A stretch of DNA of 64,000 nt from Arenicola marina (lineage: Eukaryota > Annelida > Polychaeta > Arenicolidae), in contig OZ025248.1 of NCBI GenBank assembly GCA_964019135.1, forward strand, positions 71,306,119-71,370,118. Direction: 5' to 3'. This document shows, piece after piece, positions 12,401 through 19,977 of the stretch. The notes below the pieces were generated by a model that worked only from the letters and a program-made list of their open reading frames with translations, did not search any database and was not told the DNA's origin. Both the position numbers and the translations under genes were made by a program. How positions within the stretch are numbered: position 1 is the stretch's first letter; the number at the start of each line of letters is the position of its first letter.

Positions 12401-15400
12401 TTTAAAATGACTTAATTATGGCATTATCACTTCTCAGTAACACTTCCCAATATTGCTTAACAAAATCGCTTCCCAGTATTACATTCGAACATCAAGTCCC
12501 GCTAGTAAGTTTCCAGTTGCGGATAAAATCTCAGTATTAGTCCTCACACTTGGGTTGAGTACTGTACGTTCCTGTGTGTTTCCAGGCTACAAGATCCCCC
12601 GCTGTAAGGCTTTAGACGATTACAAGTCGTTTATAGAGACGCTTCCCATGGTTGACTCACCGGAGACCTTCGGCCTCCACTCCAACGCCGATATCACGTG
12701 AGTTTGTGTAACTGCACCACGTGAGTGGATGACGTCACTACGTCATGTCACATGAGTTCCGTTACTAAGTTATGTCACGTGAGTTCCGTTGCCAAGTTAT
12801 GTCAAGTGAGTTACGTTATTATCTCTCTACGTCACGCGACGTATTCAAGTCAAGTACTGTTAATATAAGGGCGACGAAAGATACATATGTTAGATTCAGT
12901 ATAATTACATGTAGAACTCAAGAATAAACATTCTTGTCCAGTCTTCACTATATATACGACAGAAATGAATGATGGAGCTCGTGGCTCGTGTTTCACACCT
13001 TAACGTTACTAATCCCCCCCCCCACCAAACTAACATTATGTAGGAGGAAAATTGCTGTATGAATAACATTAGTATGTAAATGAAGGTTTCGTAATCAAAA
13101 CTAATATTACACAAGCGTTGTGCGCCAATAAGCTAAACTGGGCGAAAAGTGTCGTTTATCACGTAGTCTCGTTAAGTATGGATATTGCGAAACTTCAGTA
13201 AATATATAGGAGAAAAAGCATTGACCCATGTCCTCGCCAGGTGTTAATACTTAGGAAAATGATAGTATAACAAGGATACTCTAACTGTATATCTTGCTGT
13301 GGTTGTTTCAGTTACCAGACGAACACGACGAACGAGATGTTGGATGTGGTCGTGAGCATTCAGCCCAAGGACTCTGGCGGAAGTGGTAGCGAGACACGCG
13401 AGAGTATCGTGTACCGCCTCTGTGACGACATGCTGGGCAAACTGCCCAAAGACTACGTACCCCATGAGGTCAGTACCTCCAGGCTCGTTAATTTTCGTCG
13501 TTTTGCCGACTTTCGAGAGACAACAATATGAAAGTGAGGGACGTAAAAGAAGGTTATGAATATCTGTATTAGATCGTGCAGTCACTCTGAAAAGCGTCTG
13601 GGTGAGTGCGTTCCTGATGGGTTAAGGATTAGCGCTGCAAATATGTGCAAGGAAAAGTCATTTGAGAGCCTTTTGCATTTGCAAGGTCGAGAAGATCAAC
13701 ATCAAATTCATGTGGTAAAACCAGGGTTCGACACGTGTTGCCGTGCATTACGTCGCTCGCTCACATGATAAAGATGCAGAGCGGTTTTAGCGGGTTTTGA
13801 ATTGTCGAGCTATTGCAATGGCTTGCACTATAAAGCTAACTGAAGGTGAAGAGGCTCGATACCACCTCGAGGGCTGATCCCACCGCTTGCCTTGCAGGTC
13901 ATCATTAAAATAGTCCTCCTCTGTTGGAGATATCGGACTGATAAACATTGGTTCCCCGGTCTGATCTGTAACGAGCAATGATGGAAATCGACATTTCGTT
14001 TCCAGGCTGCAATTGAACGAGTATTACAGATGACATATATCCAATCAAAGTTTGACGGCAAAGTGTCCCACTTAAAAGAAGTTTCATCTCGGTAACAGCT
14101 TCATATCTTGCAATATTGCCTTTGGTATGTTTCTCTTATCCCTTAGTGCTATAGAGCAACATTTGCACGGGGCTGTAACCTGGTCCGTCATGGTGATATA
14201 ATCTTGCTTCATTTTTGATAATTGTGCAGAACATAACCTTCCAGGGTCACTCCGTAAGTGCGCATGGGCAGTGAGATTCAGCAGACTTGTTCATATGTCA
14301 TATATTCTACAAATCAGACAAAGGCATATGGTGTGTGCTCCCCTCCCTCCACCACCTGGCCACCGATTATGTCATCGTAGTTGCGCGTGACATGATAGTG
14401 ACGTCACGTGAGCTAGCCGCTGGCCACACCGTTTAAAGACCCATTCTCTGTTCCAGCCATCTCTTCGTTGAGCCGCGTTGTTTCTTGTATGACGCAAGAC
14501 CTCACCCCCACCCTTGCGTTACCATAGTTACTAAGGGACCGTCTATTCAGGCCAAACATTTCGAAATACTTGAAATGTATAACTGTTAAAGGTGTTTAAT
14601 AAGTACACATGACTGAAAAATCATGCGTCAACCGAAACCCGCAATAGGAAAGGGAAAATCTCTTGCTCATATGTCTTGCAAATATGCCCCGCCGGTCTAA
14701 ACGTTGTGAGAATGTATCCAACACGAACGGAGAATGGGGCTTTAATGTCACTCATGTGTAACCATAGCTACCACACCCACCCACGATCGTCGTCTACATG
14801 TTGCCTATACGTACGTGTGTCGTCGCATATTAAGGATCACAAAGCTTTGAGTCCTTACGCTCAGCAGTACTTAGCTTGTGGAGGTGTGACACCATCTCGC
14901 TACAAGTAAAGGCCTATAGTTTACGTGTGGATCACGCGTGGTATCACAGTCCTGACCAATAAACTGTTCGATCATGTCAATCTACGCAACTGCACATCAT
15001 AGGCCGGTCTGGTGCGTACGCATCTCCCGAGGTCAGTCGGTAAGCAGACGGACATGGTGATCAACACGTCATGAGTTCGCCCCGTGTCTCCTGCATCTGG
15101 GGCATGTTTCATCCAACCTCACTTCATTGTGCCCTAGTGGCCTAAAACACTTTACAATTGATGTACGTTTCGCCACGATGGACACCAAGCACAAAATTGA
15201 GGGGGGTAAATGCCTTTTCCGATCTCCGCGATTGGCATCCAGGAATTCTTGGGAGATTCGCGATCAGCTGTTGGCAATTTGGGGGATCGTTATCCATACA
15301 ATTCCTGGTTCTCAGTAACAAAACCGTTATAGCAGTCTACAAATTCCTCGATATTCGCGATATGACTATTTTTTCGCACCCACCTTTATAATGTCATAAT

Positions 15401-17275
15401 CATGGAGAATCAATATGGGTCTTCAAACATTTTGGGGATTCGCGATTTAGCTTGTGAAATACGCGAATCGGAAACGCTGGCAAGGTTGTTTATATATTAA
15501 CCAATTACTATTTGTTGATCGAAAGTTCTCTTTTGAAATGTTTTACTTTTTTCAGATCTAATTCATTGGAGAATTAACTGTACCTTAAAGTGACATTTGT
15601 GTTTGGCTAAAGATTTTAAAAAATCTACCTCCAGTGGAATCACTTGCCTATCATTTCTAGTTTGTCACACTGGTAAACACATTTCGCCTTACAAAGACAC
15701 AGTGACCTCAAAATAATGGACATGTAGGTAGAATAGTTTTCCACTTAAGATTGACTTGGTTTCATTAGTTTAATTATTATCAATCTATACATTAACCAAC
15801 CTCTTTTTCTTCTCGCTTCTGAAGGTCAAGGACAGATTGCGTAAGATGGGCCACCTTCAGCCAATCAACATCTTCCTGCGGCAGGAGATTGACCGGATGC
15901 AGCGAGTGTTGACCTTGGTGCGTCAGATGCTGACCGACCTTAAGCTCGCCATTGATGGCACCATCATCATGTCTGAGAATCTGAGAGACGCACTCGATAA
16001 CATGTTCGACGCCAGGATCCCTAACGCATGGAAAAAGGTACGTGGCGCTAAATATAAAATGAAGATTGTGCCAAAAACGACGTGGCACTGCTCAGATGGC
16101 GTTATTTTCCCCCATTAAGGAAGACTGTTCTGTACTTGTGCATCATCAAAAAAATAGAAATATTTCCGACAAGTCAATTTTGTTATTCTTCCCTGTAATG
16201 ACGAACCACTGTTTCGATATAGCTCACGTGCATCTCACGCCTACCATTTACTACAAAATAACCCAATTTCGTGGCCTCTAACATGAAAGATAAACTCTAA
16301 ATATAATGTTTTTGTAATCTTATTTACATACGTACTAGGTTTACGCTTAAAAGTTCCCAGGAGAATAATAGTGTGAACAATGCTTTTCCGTCTCCAGATA
16401 TCTTGGGAATCGGCCACGCTGGGCTTCTGGTTCACGGACCTCCTGGACCGTAACAGCCAGTTTCACTCGTGGGTGTTCGAGGGCCGACCCAACGTCTTCT
16501 GGATGACCGGGTTCTTCAACCCCCAGGGGTTCCTCACGGCGATGCGGCAGGAGATCACCAGGGCACACAAGGGCTGGGCGCTTGACACCGTCGTCCTTGA
16601 CAACGAGGTCACCAAGCTGATGAAGGAAGACATCAGCACGGCCCCCAGCGAAGGTGAGAGGAGGAGGGAGCGTGCATCAGCTGTGGCTGTTCCATCCATT
16701 GTCTGTGCACCATTTATGTTAAACAATATATCATAATATATACCGGATTAATTACAGAGTTGTGTGAAATATGCTATCTTCTTGGTAACTTATGGATGCC
16801 TTAATTTGATGTATCACGTGCCTGTCAAAATATGAGTTTACCGGATAATTATTGCAATTTCTCCTCATTTTCCAACCTCTTATAATAAGAACACTATCCG
16901 CGCAACCTGGACAAAATAGACATTACCCCATGTGCGTATAATATTAATGACTATTATATAACAATTGCTTTTCACGTTGCCATGGTTCTAGGTGTATACA
17001 TCCACGGCCTGTACCTGGACGGGGCTGGGTGGGACAGGCGGGGAGCGCGCCTGATGGAGCCCCAGCCCAAGGTGTTGTACACCCCTCTCCCCGTGGTCCA
17101 CGTGTTCGCTATCAACGCTGACCGGCGCAAGGGAACGAACCTGTACGAATGCCCAGTCTACAAGAAGCCGCGCCGTACCGACCTCACCTACATCTTCCCG
17201 CTGCTCCTCAGGAGCGCCAAGGACCCGGACCACTGGATTCTCCGCGGGGTGGCGCTGCTGTGCGATACCAAGTAG
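345..17275 (+). CDS. DNAH5/8: Axonemal outer-arm dynein heavy chain, DNAH5/DNAH8 type, C-terminal 19 exons (gene-level entry)
   Basis: This is the motor subunit of the ciliary outer dynein arm, which hydrolyses ATP to slide doublet microtubules. Joined exons: 345-447, 954-1141, 2133-2300, 5452-5589, 6067-6324, 6498-6692, 7274-7612, 8233-8476, 8724-9029, 9370-9509, 9869-10036, 10557-10692, 11132-11631, 12048-12198, 12586-12697, 13312-13468, 15825-16037, 16398-16653 and 16992-17275. They total 4056 nt (1351 aa plus stop), and every junction is GT-AG with matching phase. Order: end of stalk CC1, microtubule-binding domain, CC2, AAA5, AAA6, C-terminal domain. Recognition rests on runs such as [38 protein letters not shown] and [13 protein letters not shown], and on the ending [10 protein letters not shown]. 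These are very close to vertebrate DNAH5 and DNAH8, and I cannot decide between the two paralogues. No frameshift or internal stop was seen. The tail domain, linker and AAA1-AAA4 are outside the window. Confidence 0.96.
660..935. repeat. AT-rich microsatellite-like tract in a dynein intron
   Basis: Degenerate repeats of ATATATCTCTATA and related words run almost up to the acceptor at 953. I see no coding or RNA signal in this intron (448-953). Confidence 0.8.
954..1141 (+). CDS. DNAH5/8: Dynein exon: microtubule-binding domain, first half
   Basis: Acceptor GCCGACAG; the split Val codon joins to the previous exon; the exon leaves in phase 0 at AAG|GTACAG. It encodes [19 protein letters not shown], the start of the globular microtubule-binding domain at the stalk tip, and continues to [11 protein letters not shown]. 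The central part (roughly residues 26-42 of the exon) is Pro-rich and less like vertebrate copies. The donor is duplicated downstream by a SINE insertion (see 1148-1328). Confidence 0.93.
1148..1328 (+). mobile_element. 5'-truncated tRNA-derived SINE (family B) beside dynein exon 2
   Basis: The body matches the complete copies at 36049-36306 and 27874-28124: a GTGGCCATGTCTGTG-like start, GACATGGCTC, and the tail TTAAGGCGTCCTGAATATAA. The A-box part is missing. A 9-bp direct repeat AAGGTACAG flanks it at 1139-1147 and 1329-1337. The left copy is the exon 2 end and splice donor itself. Confidence 0.8.
1925..2122 (+). mobile_element. tRNA-derived SINE-like copy (family C)
   Basis: The head has a pol III A box (TAGCTCAGTTGGGAAGC) and B box (GGGTTCGAGCC), and the body ends with a CCCGGCAGG...TGGCCTAAAACAC segment. 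Related copies lie near 4876, 15025 and 54788. It does not fold as a tRNA over the acceptor stem, so I call it a SINE and not a tRNA gene. Confidence 0.6.
2133..2300 (+). CDS. DNAH5/8: Dynein exon: microtubule-binding domain, second half
   Basis: 56 codons, phase 0 to 0, acceptor TTGATTTCAG and donor GTACGT. It encodes [15 protein letters not shown], then the [16 protein letters not shown] and [19 protein letters not shown] motifs that close the microtubule-binding domain. The intron that follows holds a 2.5-kb minisatellite which stays open in this exon's reading frame. Confidence 0.94.
2327..4848 (+). repeat. 48-bp minisatellite in dynein intron 3
   Basis: About 52 head-to-tail copies, highly uniform, of a unit containing CCCACGAGCGCTCACCTCCG followed by TTAATCATCACCATAACG. 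Because 48 is a multiple of three, two plus frames and one minus frame stay open for over 700 codons. Variant 50-bp units (CTTCATATAACTTGCC) near 4430, 4525, 4575 and 4770 break the frames. One plus frame is continuous with dynein exon 3. Uniformity suggests recent expansion or ongoing homogenisation. Confidence 0.97.
4876..5030 (+). mobile_element. Degenerate SINE-like copy (family C)
   Basis: It has an A-box-like stretch (CAACTTAGTTGGTAGCACA), a B-box-like GGATTCGGATTCGAT, and a trailing TCCCAGGAGGTTCTTA. It is similar to 1925-2122 but diverged. Confidence 0.4.
5044..5126 (+). repeat. 11-bp tandem repeat
   Basis: About seven near-perfect copies of AAGCCAGCGGC. It is a short array inside dynein intron 3. 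The rest of that intron (5127-5451) shows nothing I can name. Confidence 0.9.
5452..5589 (+). CDS. DNAH5/8: Dynein exon: stalk helix CC2, start
   Basis: 46 codons, phase 0 to 0, acceptor GTTTTCAG and donor GTACGT. The peptide is a single charged helix ([19 protein letters not shown]), the returning strand of the stalk coiled coil. Its heptad-like spacing matches CC2 of DNAH5/8. Confidence 0.93.
6067..6324 (+). CDS. DNAH5/8: Dynein exon: end of CC2 and entry into AAA5
   Basis: 86 codons, phase 0 to 0. The acceptor follows an unusually long C tract (about 6027-6060). The first half finishes CC2 ([19 protein letters not shown]); the second half carries [19 protein letters not shown], the conserved start of AAA5. 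The donor is GTGGGT, weaker than most in this gene. Confidence 0.95.
6498..6692 (+). CDS. DNAH5/8: Dynein exon: AAA5
   Basis: 65 codons, phase 0 to 0. It contains [19 protein letters not shown] and [19 protein letters not shown], conserved AAA5 segments close to those of vertebrate DNAH5. Codon use is GC-rich like the neighbouring exons, while the flanking introns are AT-rich. Confidence 0.95.
7274..7612 (+). CDS. DNAH5/8: Dynein exon: AAA5 core
   Basis: 113 codons, phase 0 to 0. It carries [20 protein letters not shown], the acidic strand typical of AAA5, then [30 protein letters not shown] and [15 protein letters not shown]. This is one of the best conserved exons in the window. Donor GTACGT is followed directly by a TGACGTCA-type repeat. 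Confidence 0.96.
7613..7790. repeat. TGACGTCA-type repeat directly after the dynein exon 7 donor
   Basis: TGACGTCA or a one-base variant occurs about eight times, spaced roughly 10-40 bp apart (GTGACGTCATTCATTTATGA and similar). TGACGTCA is the palindromic cAMP-response-element core, but here it is part of a simple intronic repeat and need not bind anything. The remainder of the intron to 8232 is unremarkable. Confidence 0.7.
8233..8476 (+). CDS. DNAH5/8: Dynein exon: AAA5 small subdomain with helical extension
   Basis: The exon enters in phase 0 and leaves in phase 1. It encodes [20 protein letters not shown] and a long charged helix that includes [11 protein letters not shown]. In dynein structures this part of AAA5 makes the buttress (strut) that contacts the stalk. 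It ends [10 protein letters not shown] at donor GTGAGG. A decayed copy of this exon end and donor lies about 80 bp downstream. Confidence 0.95.
8518..8565 (+). repeat. Decayed duplicate of the end of dynein exon 8 and its splice donor
   Basis: Bases 8525-8564 repeat the last ~33 nt of the exon and its donor (8444-8483) with several substitutions and small indels. The shared skeleton is CGG-AT-AACTCGGCG, then CAGGAAT, then CCAG|GT. The copy carries a better donor (GTAAGG) than the original (GTGAGG). Using it would add 83 nt and shift the frame. Confidence 0.75.
8724..9029 (+). CDS. DNAH5/8: Dynein exon: AAA5-AAA6 junction
   Basis: The exon enters in phase 1 (Val completed across the junction) and leaves in phase 1. 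It encodes [38 protein letters not shown] and [13 protein letters not shown], which lead into AAA6. The donor GTTGGT is weak, but the next exon restores the Lys-Gly-Gly of DNAH5. Confidence 0.95.
9370..9509 (+). CDS. DNAH5/8: Dynein exon: AAA6, start
   Basis: The exon enters in phase 1 after TTCGCTAG and leaves in phase 0 at GTCAGT. It encodes [16 protein letters not shown] and [19 protein letters not shown], the [10 protein letters not shown] block of dynein heavy chains. Confidence 0.94.
9869..10036 (+). CDS. DNAH5/8: Dynein exon: AAA6
   Basis: 56 codons, phase 0 to 0. It encodes [17 protein letters not shown] and [20 protein letters not shown], ending EAMGKE at donor GTGAGT. The reading frame stays open into the G-rich intron, where the same AMGKE-plus-donor junction recurs in frame. 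Confidence 0.95.
10037..10345 (+). repeat. G-rich intronic array made of copies of the dynein exon 11 end and donor
   Basis: Blocks of about 110 bp alternate GGCCATGGGGAAGGAGGTGA, which matches the exon end plus donor, with a diverged half-copy GGCCGGAGCCATGGAGAAGG and long G runs. The start of the array is the exon junction itself. A perfect AAGGAG|GTGAGT recurs with its GT at 10262. Between 10037 and 10261 there are 225 nt with no in-frame stop. The last copy ends at the TTAATTAA near 10346. Confidence 0.85.
10557..10692 (+). CDS. DNAH5/8: Dynein exon: AAA6
   Basis: The exon enters in phase 0 after TCTCTCCTCAG and leaves in phase 1 at GTGAGT. It encodes [13 protein letters not shown], then [15 protein letters not shown], the degenerate nucleotide-loop region of AAA6. 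Confidence 0.95.
11132..11631 (+). CDS. DNAH5/8: Dynein exon: AAA6 core (largest exon in the window)
   Basis: 500 nt, entering in phase 1 and leaving in phase 0. Signature motifs are [33 protein letters not shown], the [13 protein letters not shown] segment, and [20 protein letters not shown]. These are the most diagnostic sequences for the dynein heavy chain C-terminal motor half. The donor is GTGGGA. Confidence 0.97.
12048..12198 (+). CDS. DNAH5/8: Dynein exon: AAA6 lid, start of the C-terminal domain
   Basis: The exon enters in phase 0 after CGCCTAG and leaves in phase 1. It encodes [20 protein letters not shown] and [13 protein letters not shown], the near-invariant [13 protein letters not shown] block found in axonemal dyneins. 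Confidence 0.96.
12586..12697 (+). CDS. DNAH5/8: Dynein exon: C-terminal domain
   Basis: The exon enters in phase 1 and leaves in phase 2 at ATCAC|GTGAGT. It encodes [20 protein letters not shown] and [13 protein letters not shown], matching the PExFGLHxNADI signature. Confidence 0.95.
12698..12830 (+). repeat. Donor-like repeats after dynein exon 15
   Basis: The exon junction CAC|GTGAGT recurs as CACGTGAGT near 12718 and 12777, with decayed forms (CATGAGTTCC, CAAGTGAGTT) between and after. The surrounding ~30-bp pieces (TCCGTTACTAAGTTATGTCA) are themselves repeated. I infer local amplification of the exon-intron boundary. Confidence 0.6.
13312..13468 (+). CDS. DNAH5/8: Dynein exon: C-terminal domain
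   Basis: The exon enters in phase 2 and leaves in phase 0 at GTCAGT. It encodes [20 protein letters not shown], a Gly/Ser-rich linker, and [15 protein letters not shown]. The [13 protein letters not shown] block is typical of DNAH5/8. Confidence 0.95.
13469..15824 (+). other. Long dynein intron without recognisable exons
   Basis: No conserved coding block is visible. It contains a family C SINE-like copy (15025-15165) and, at 15230-15470, several TTCGCGAT words. Short open frames here have no conserved composition or usable splice context. Confidence 0.6.
15025..15165 (+). mobile_element. SINE-like copy (family C)
   Basis: It has GGTCAGTCGGTAAGCAGAC at the A-box position, CATGAGTTCGCCCC at the B-box position, and the shared end GTGGCCTAAAACAC. 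Confidence 0.5.
15825..16037 (+). CDS. DNAH5/8: Dynein exon: C-terminal domain
   Basis: 71 codons, phase 0 to 0, acceptor CTTCTGAAG. It encodes [37 protein letters not shown] and [10 protein letters not shown]. It follows a 2356-bp intron, the second longest of the gene in this window. Confidence 0.96.
16398..16653 (+). CDS. DNAH5/8: Dynein exon: C-terminal domain
   Basis: The exon enters in phase 0 after CCGTCTCCAG and leaves in phase 1. It encodes [20 protein letters not shown] and [20 protein letters not shown], a highly conserved C-terminal stretch. Confidence 0.96.
16992..17275 (+). CDS. DNAH5/8: Dynein terminal exon with stop codon
   Basis: The exon enters in phase 1 after GGTTCTAG. 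It encodes [36 protein letters not shown] and the ending [14 protein letters not shown], then TAG at 17273-17275. The ending is the family's normal C-terminus, so the protein is not truncated here. Confidence 0.97.
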
Positions 17276-17475
17276 TGGTGACGTCACGTCGATACAGAGT
17301 GACGTCACATCGATGATGTTGGCGCCTCATCGGTAATGGTGACGTCATATCGGTGATGTTGGCGCTTCATGGGTAATGGTAACGTCACATTGATGATGAT
17401 GACGTCATGTCGATAATGGTGACGTTATGTCGATAATGGTGACGTCATGGCGATAAAATGGTGACGTCAAGTCGA
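17276..17475. repeat. 20-40-bp degenerate repeat with TGACGTCA in the dynein 3' UTR or 3' flank
   Basis: It begins right after the stop codon. About eight degenerate units of GGTGACGTCA-YGTCGATAATG type follow one another, with interspersed GATGTTGGCGCCTCAT. Each contains a TGACGTCA core or variant. If transcribed, the message would carry many short self-complementary palindromes. Confidence 0.8.
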
Positions 17476-19975
17476 TGATGTCAAAGTGATATACGTCATG
17501 ATAGCGTCCTGATGTAAATGGTGACAGTTGTACAGCCGTGGATCAAATGTTTGTAATTATTATAGAAACAACGCTTCAGATGGTCCTTCCGCAAACCCCC
17601 CTCACCTCAAACAATTACTTGCAAGCATCAAGTCCTTCAAATCTATCCTGTTAATGCACCCCTACATTGCGGGCATCATTTCTTGCGACGCCATGCATTC
17701 CGTCCACCATTCCCTGTGACACCATGCATTCCGTCCACCTACATGCTATACATTATTATTTGTTTAATGAATGTTTATATTTTTTTCGCATTTATTGAAG
17801 TAAATTTGCAGATTATTGTTTTGGGGTTTCCCGTGCGTTGCTGTGTTCGCTGTTATAGGATATAAGGGTATCAACCTGCCACTTAACTCTACAAACAAAC
17901 CAAAATTATCCAAACGAATTAACACAACGCTATATAATACATAACGTGCTTGGTTATAACTGTTCTGAGGATGATATTTTCTTCTGCAAGCGCACCGGAA
18001 ATCTTATTTACATGCGACTGTGATATGTGTAATACGTCCTGCTTTACTTGGCTTCTTTGGCAATTTTTTGACCAACCCCAGGGATATTATGTGGCTGGTT
18101 ATAGAAATAGTATTGTAGATTATTACTTACACTTGTTGACTACTCCATCCAGCTTCTTTGAGCACTTAAGCCTAAGCAATAGTATTGTGATGACGTTGAT
18201 CCCTCCATTACTTTTATTATACCAGCGTATTGCACCATTTGAGATGAAAATGGCAAGGAGTTAATATCAACGAGTCTCAGATGTAACGGAAGTAAAATAT
18301 CTTTCCGGGACTGACGTGACGTAAATAAAGGTTTATGCAAAATACGTATTCGCACTTGTTGAATGAGTTTCCAGTTATGTTTAGTGTCTATTTCAGGCAT
18401 TGTGTACATATTTTTGTAGCTTTTGGGGTTTGTAAAGCGTCAACATTCCTCCTATTGGGTTAAAAATGATAAATCTTTACGCCACAAAGAAGTTCGACAG
18501 TGTACGCATATTTTCGGATTTGAAAATAGTTTTTTTACCCCAATAAACTTGTTGTGCAGGACAATTGAAAAAAAACAGCAGTTTTGACCTATGTATTACA
18601 GTGGCATCATGAATCCGTATTGTATTTTTATCAGGACTTCAGTACTTTACCGCTAATGTTAGTAAAGTGAAGCCGATTATGAAATCCGGCTATTTTAGGT
18701 AAGGCAAATGTCAAAACTATGCTGTTTTCATTGCTTGTACTTCACTAGTTTATTGTGGTAAAACAGTAACAGGCTGTAAAGCACACCCTCATGAAAAAGT
18801 AGGACAAAAGTAAGAATGGAAATACAGAAAAAGTAGGACAAAAGTAGGAAAATAGAAGCAAAAAGTATGACTCAAATAGCATATGTAGCAACATTATTCC
18901 GGATAAACAAATGACAAAAAGTTATATTACTGAGAAAATGTTTTTTTAGAACATTTCTTATATGCTGCTCAGCTGTACCTGTATTTTCATTATTAGAACT
19001 TGACAGACACTAGTGTTGATTTAAAAATATATCCGGACGCAAATACAAATACCTCTGACTTTTGCAATAATAGAAGCGATATGCACACTTGTACAGCAAT
19101 TCACGACATTTTGAAATTGCGCCTGGTGAAGCAAATACCAAAAAGTAGGAAAATGTAGGTATTTTAAAGAAAAAGTAGGAAAAAAAAGATTGAGACAAAA
19201 AAGTAGGATCACTGGACAGCCTGCAGTAACTTTCTAATCTGAAATAATTGTCTTACTTTATAACAACGGACAGTCTGACCCAGGCCGTATTACCTCCAAG
19301 AAATCGTTGGAACCGTCCGCCGGAGCCAAAAAAGAAGTTCGGATATAAAGTAGTGTGAAATTTATTCGACGAAACTCTTCGAAGATAACGTTATTCTGCA
19401 CTTGGTACATGACAAATATTCATTGGGATTCCGAGGATAGGGAATACATGTAGTTTCTTTTGACTGCTTAATTATTTTGCATTGATGGTGGGTATGAAAA
19501 GCTCCCTGTGGGTGCCTTTCCTCCCATCTGTAGATCACATACCCGAGCAGCTTCACCGTGGGTAGTAATAATTCTCTAGTTAATCGAGTTTTAGATGCAC
19601 AGGCGCACCTGAGCTTCAGCAGCCGATATTTATAAAACCTCCAAAACGTAAACGGACCATAGTATGCATACTAAAACGATCGATTTCTATTGCGCTTTGC
19701 CCATTATGCCCAGTTGGTTTATTCCAAGCTGTAATAAATAACAATCGTAGTATACGCTGGAGAATGTCGGATTTCATATAAGCCATCAGCAGCGTGCTGC
19801 CACAATTAAATAAACCCACATTGGTGCTGAATGATATTACGATGCGCCAGTCTAGCCCACCATTTTTAAAATACAGATTAATTATTTCCCGTAGTTTGTT
19901 CACACAAAACAAAATACACACCAATCTTCTGTGCTAGTTTATTGAAAATATGTACATCCGTATATTTATAAACTC
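17476..19975. other. Dynein 3' flank, no gene seen
   Basis: AT-rich sequence. An AATAAA at 18324-18329 is a possible but distant polyadenylation signal. Scattered AAAAAGTAGGA(C/A) words occur at 18790-19210. No open frame here looks conserved. Confidence 0.5.
18790..19210 (+). repeat. AAAAGTAGGA short dispersed repeat
   Basis: The word AAAAAGTAGGA or close variants occurs about eight times in two clusters (18799-18870 and 19138-19207), with unrelated sequence between. It is probably a decayed repeat. Confidence 0.6.
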
Positions 19976-19977
19976 AC

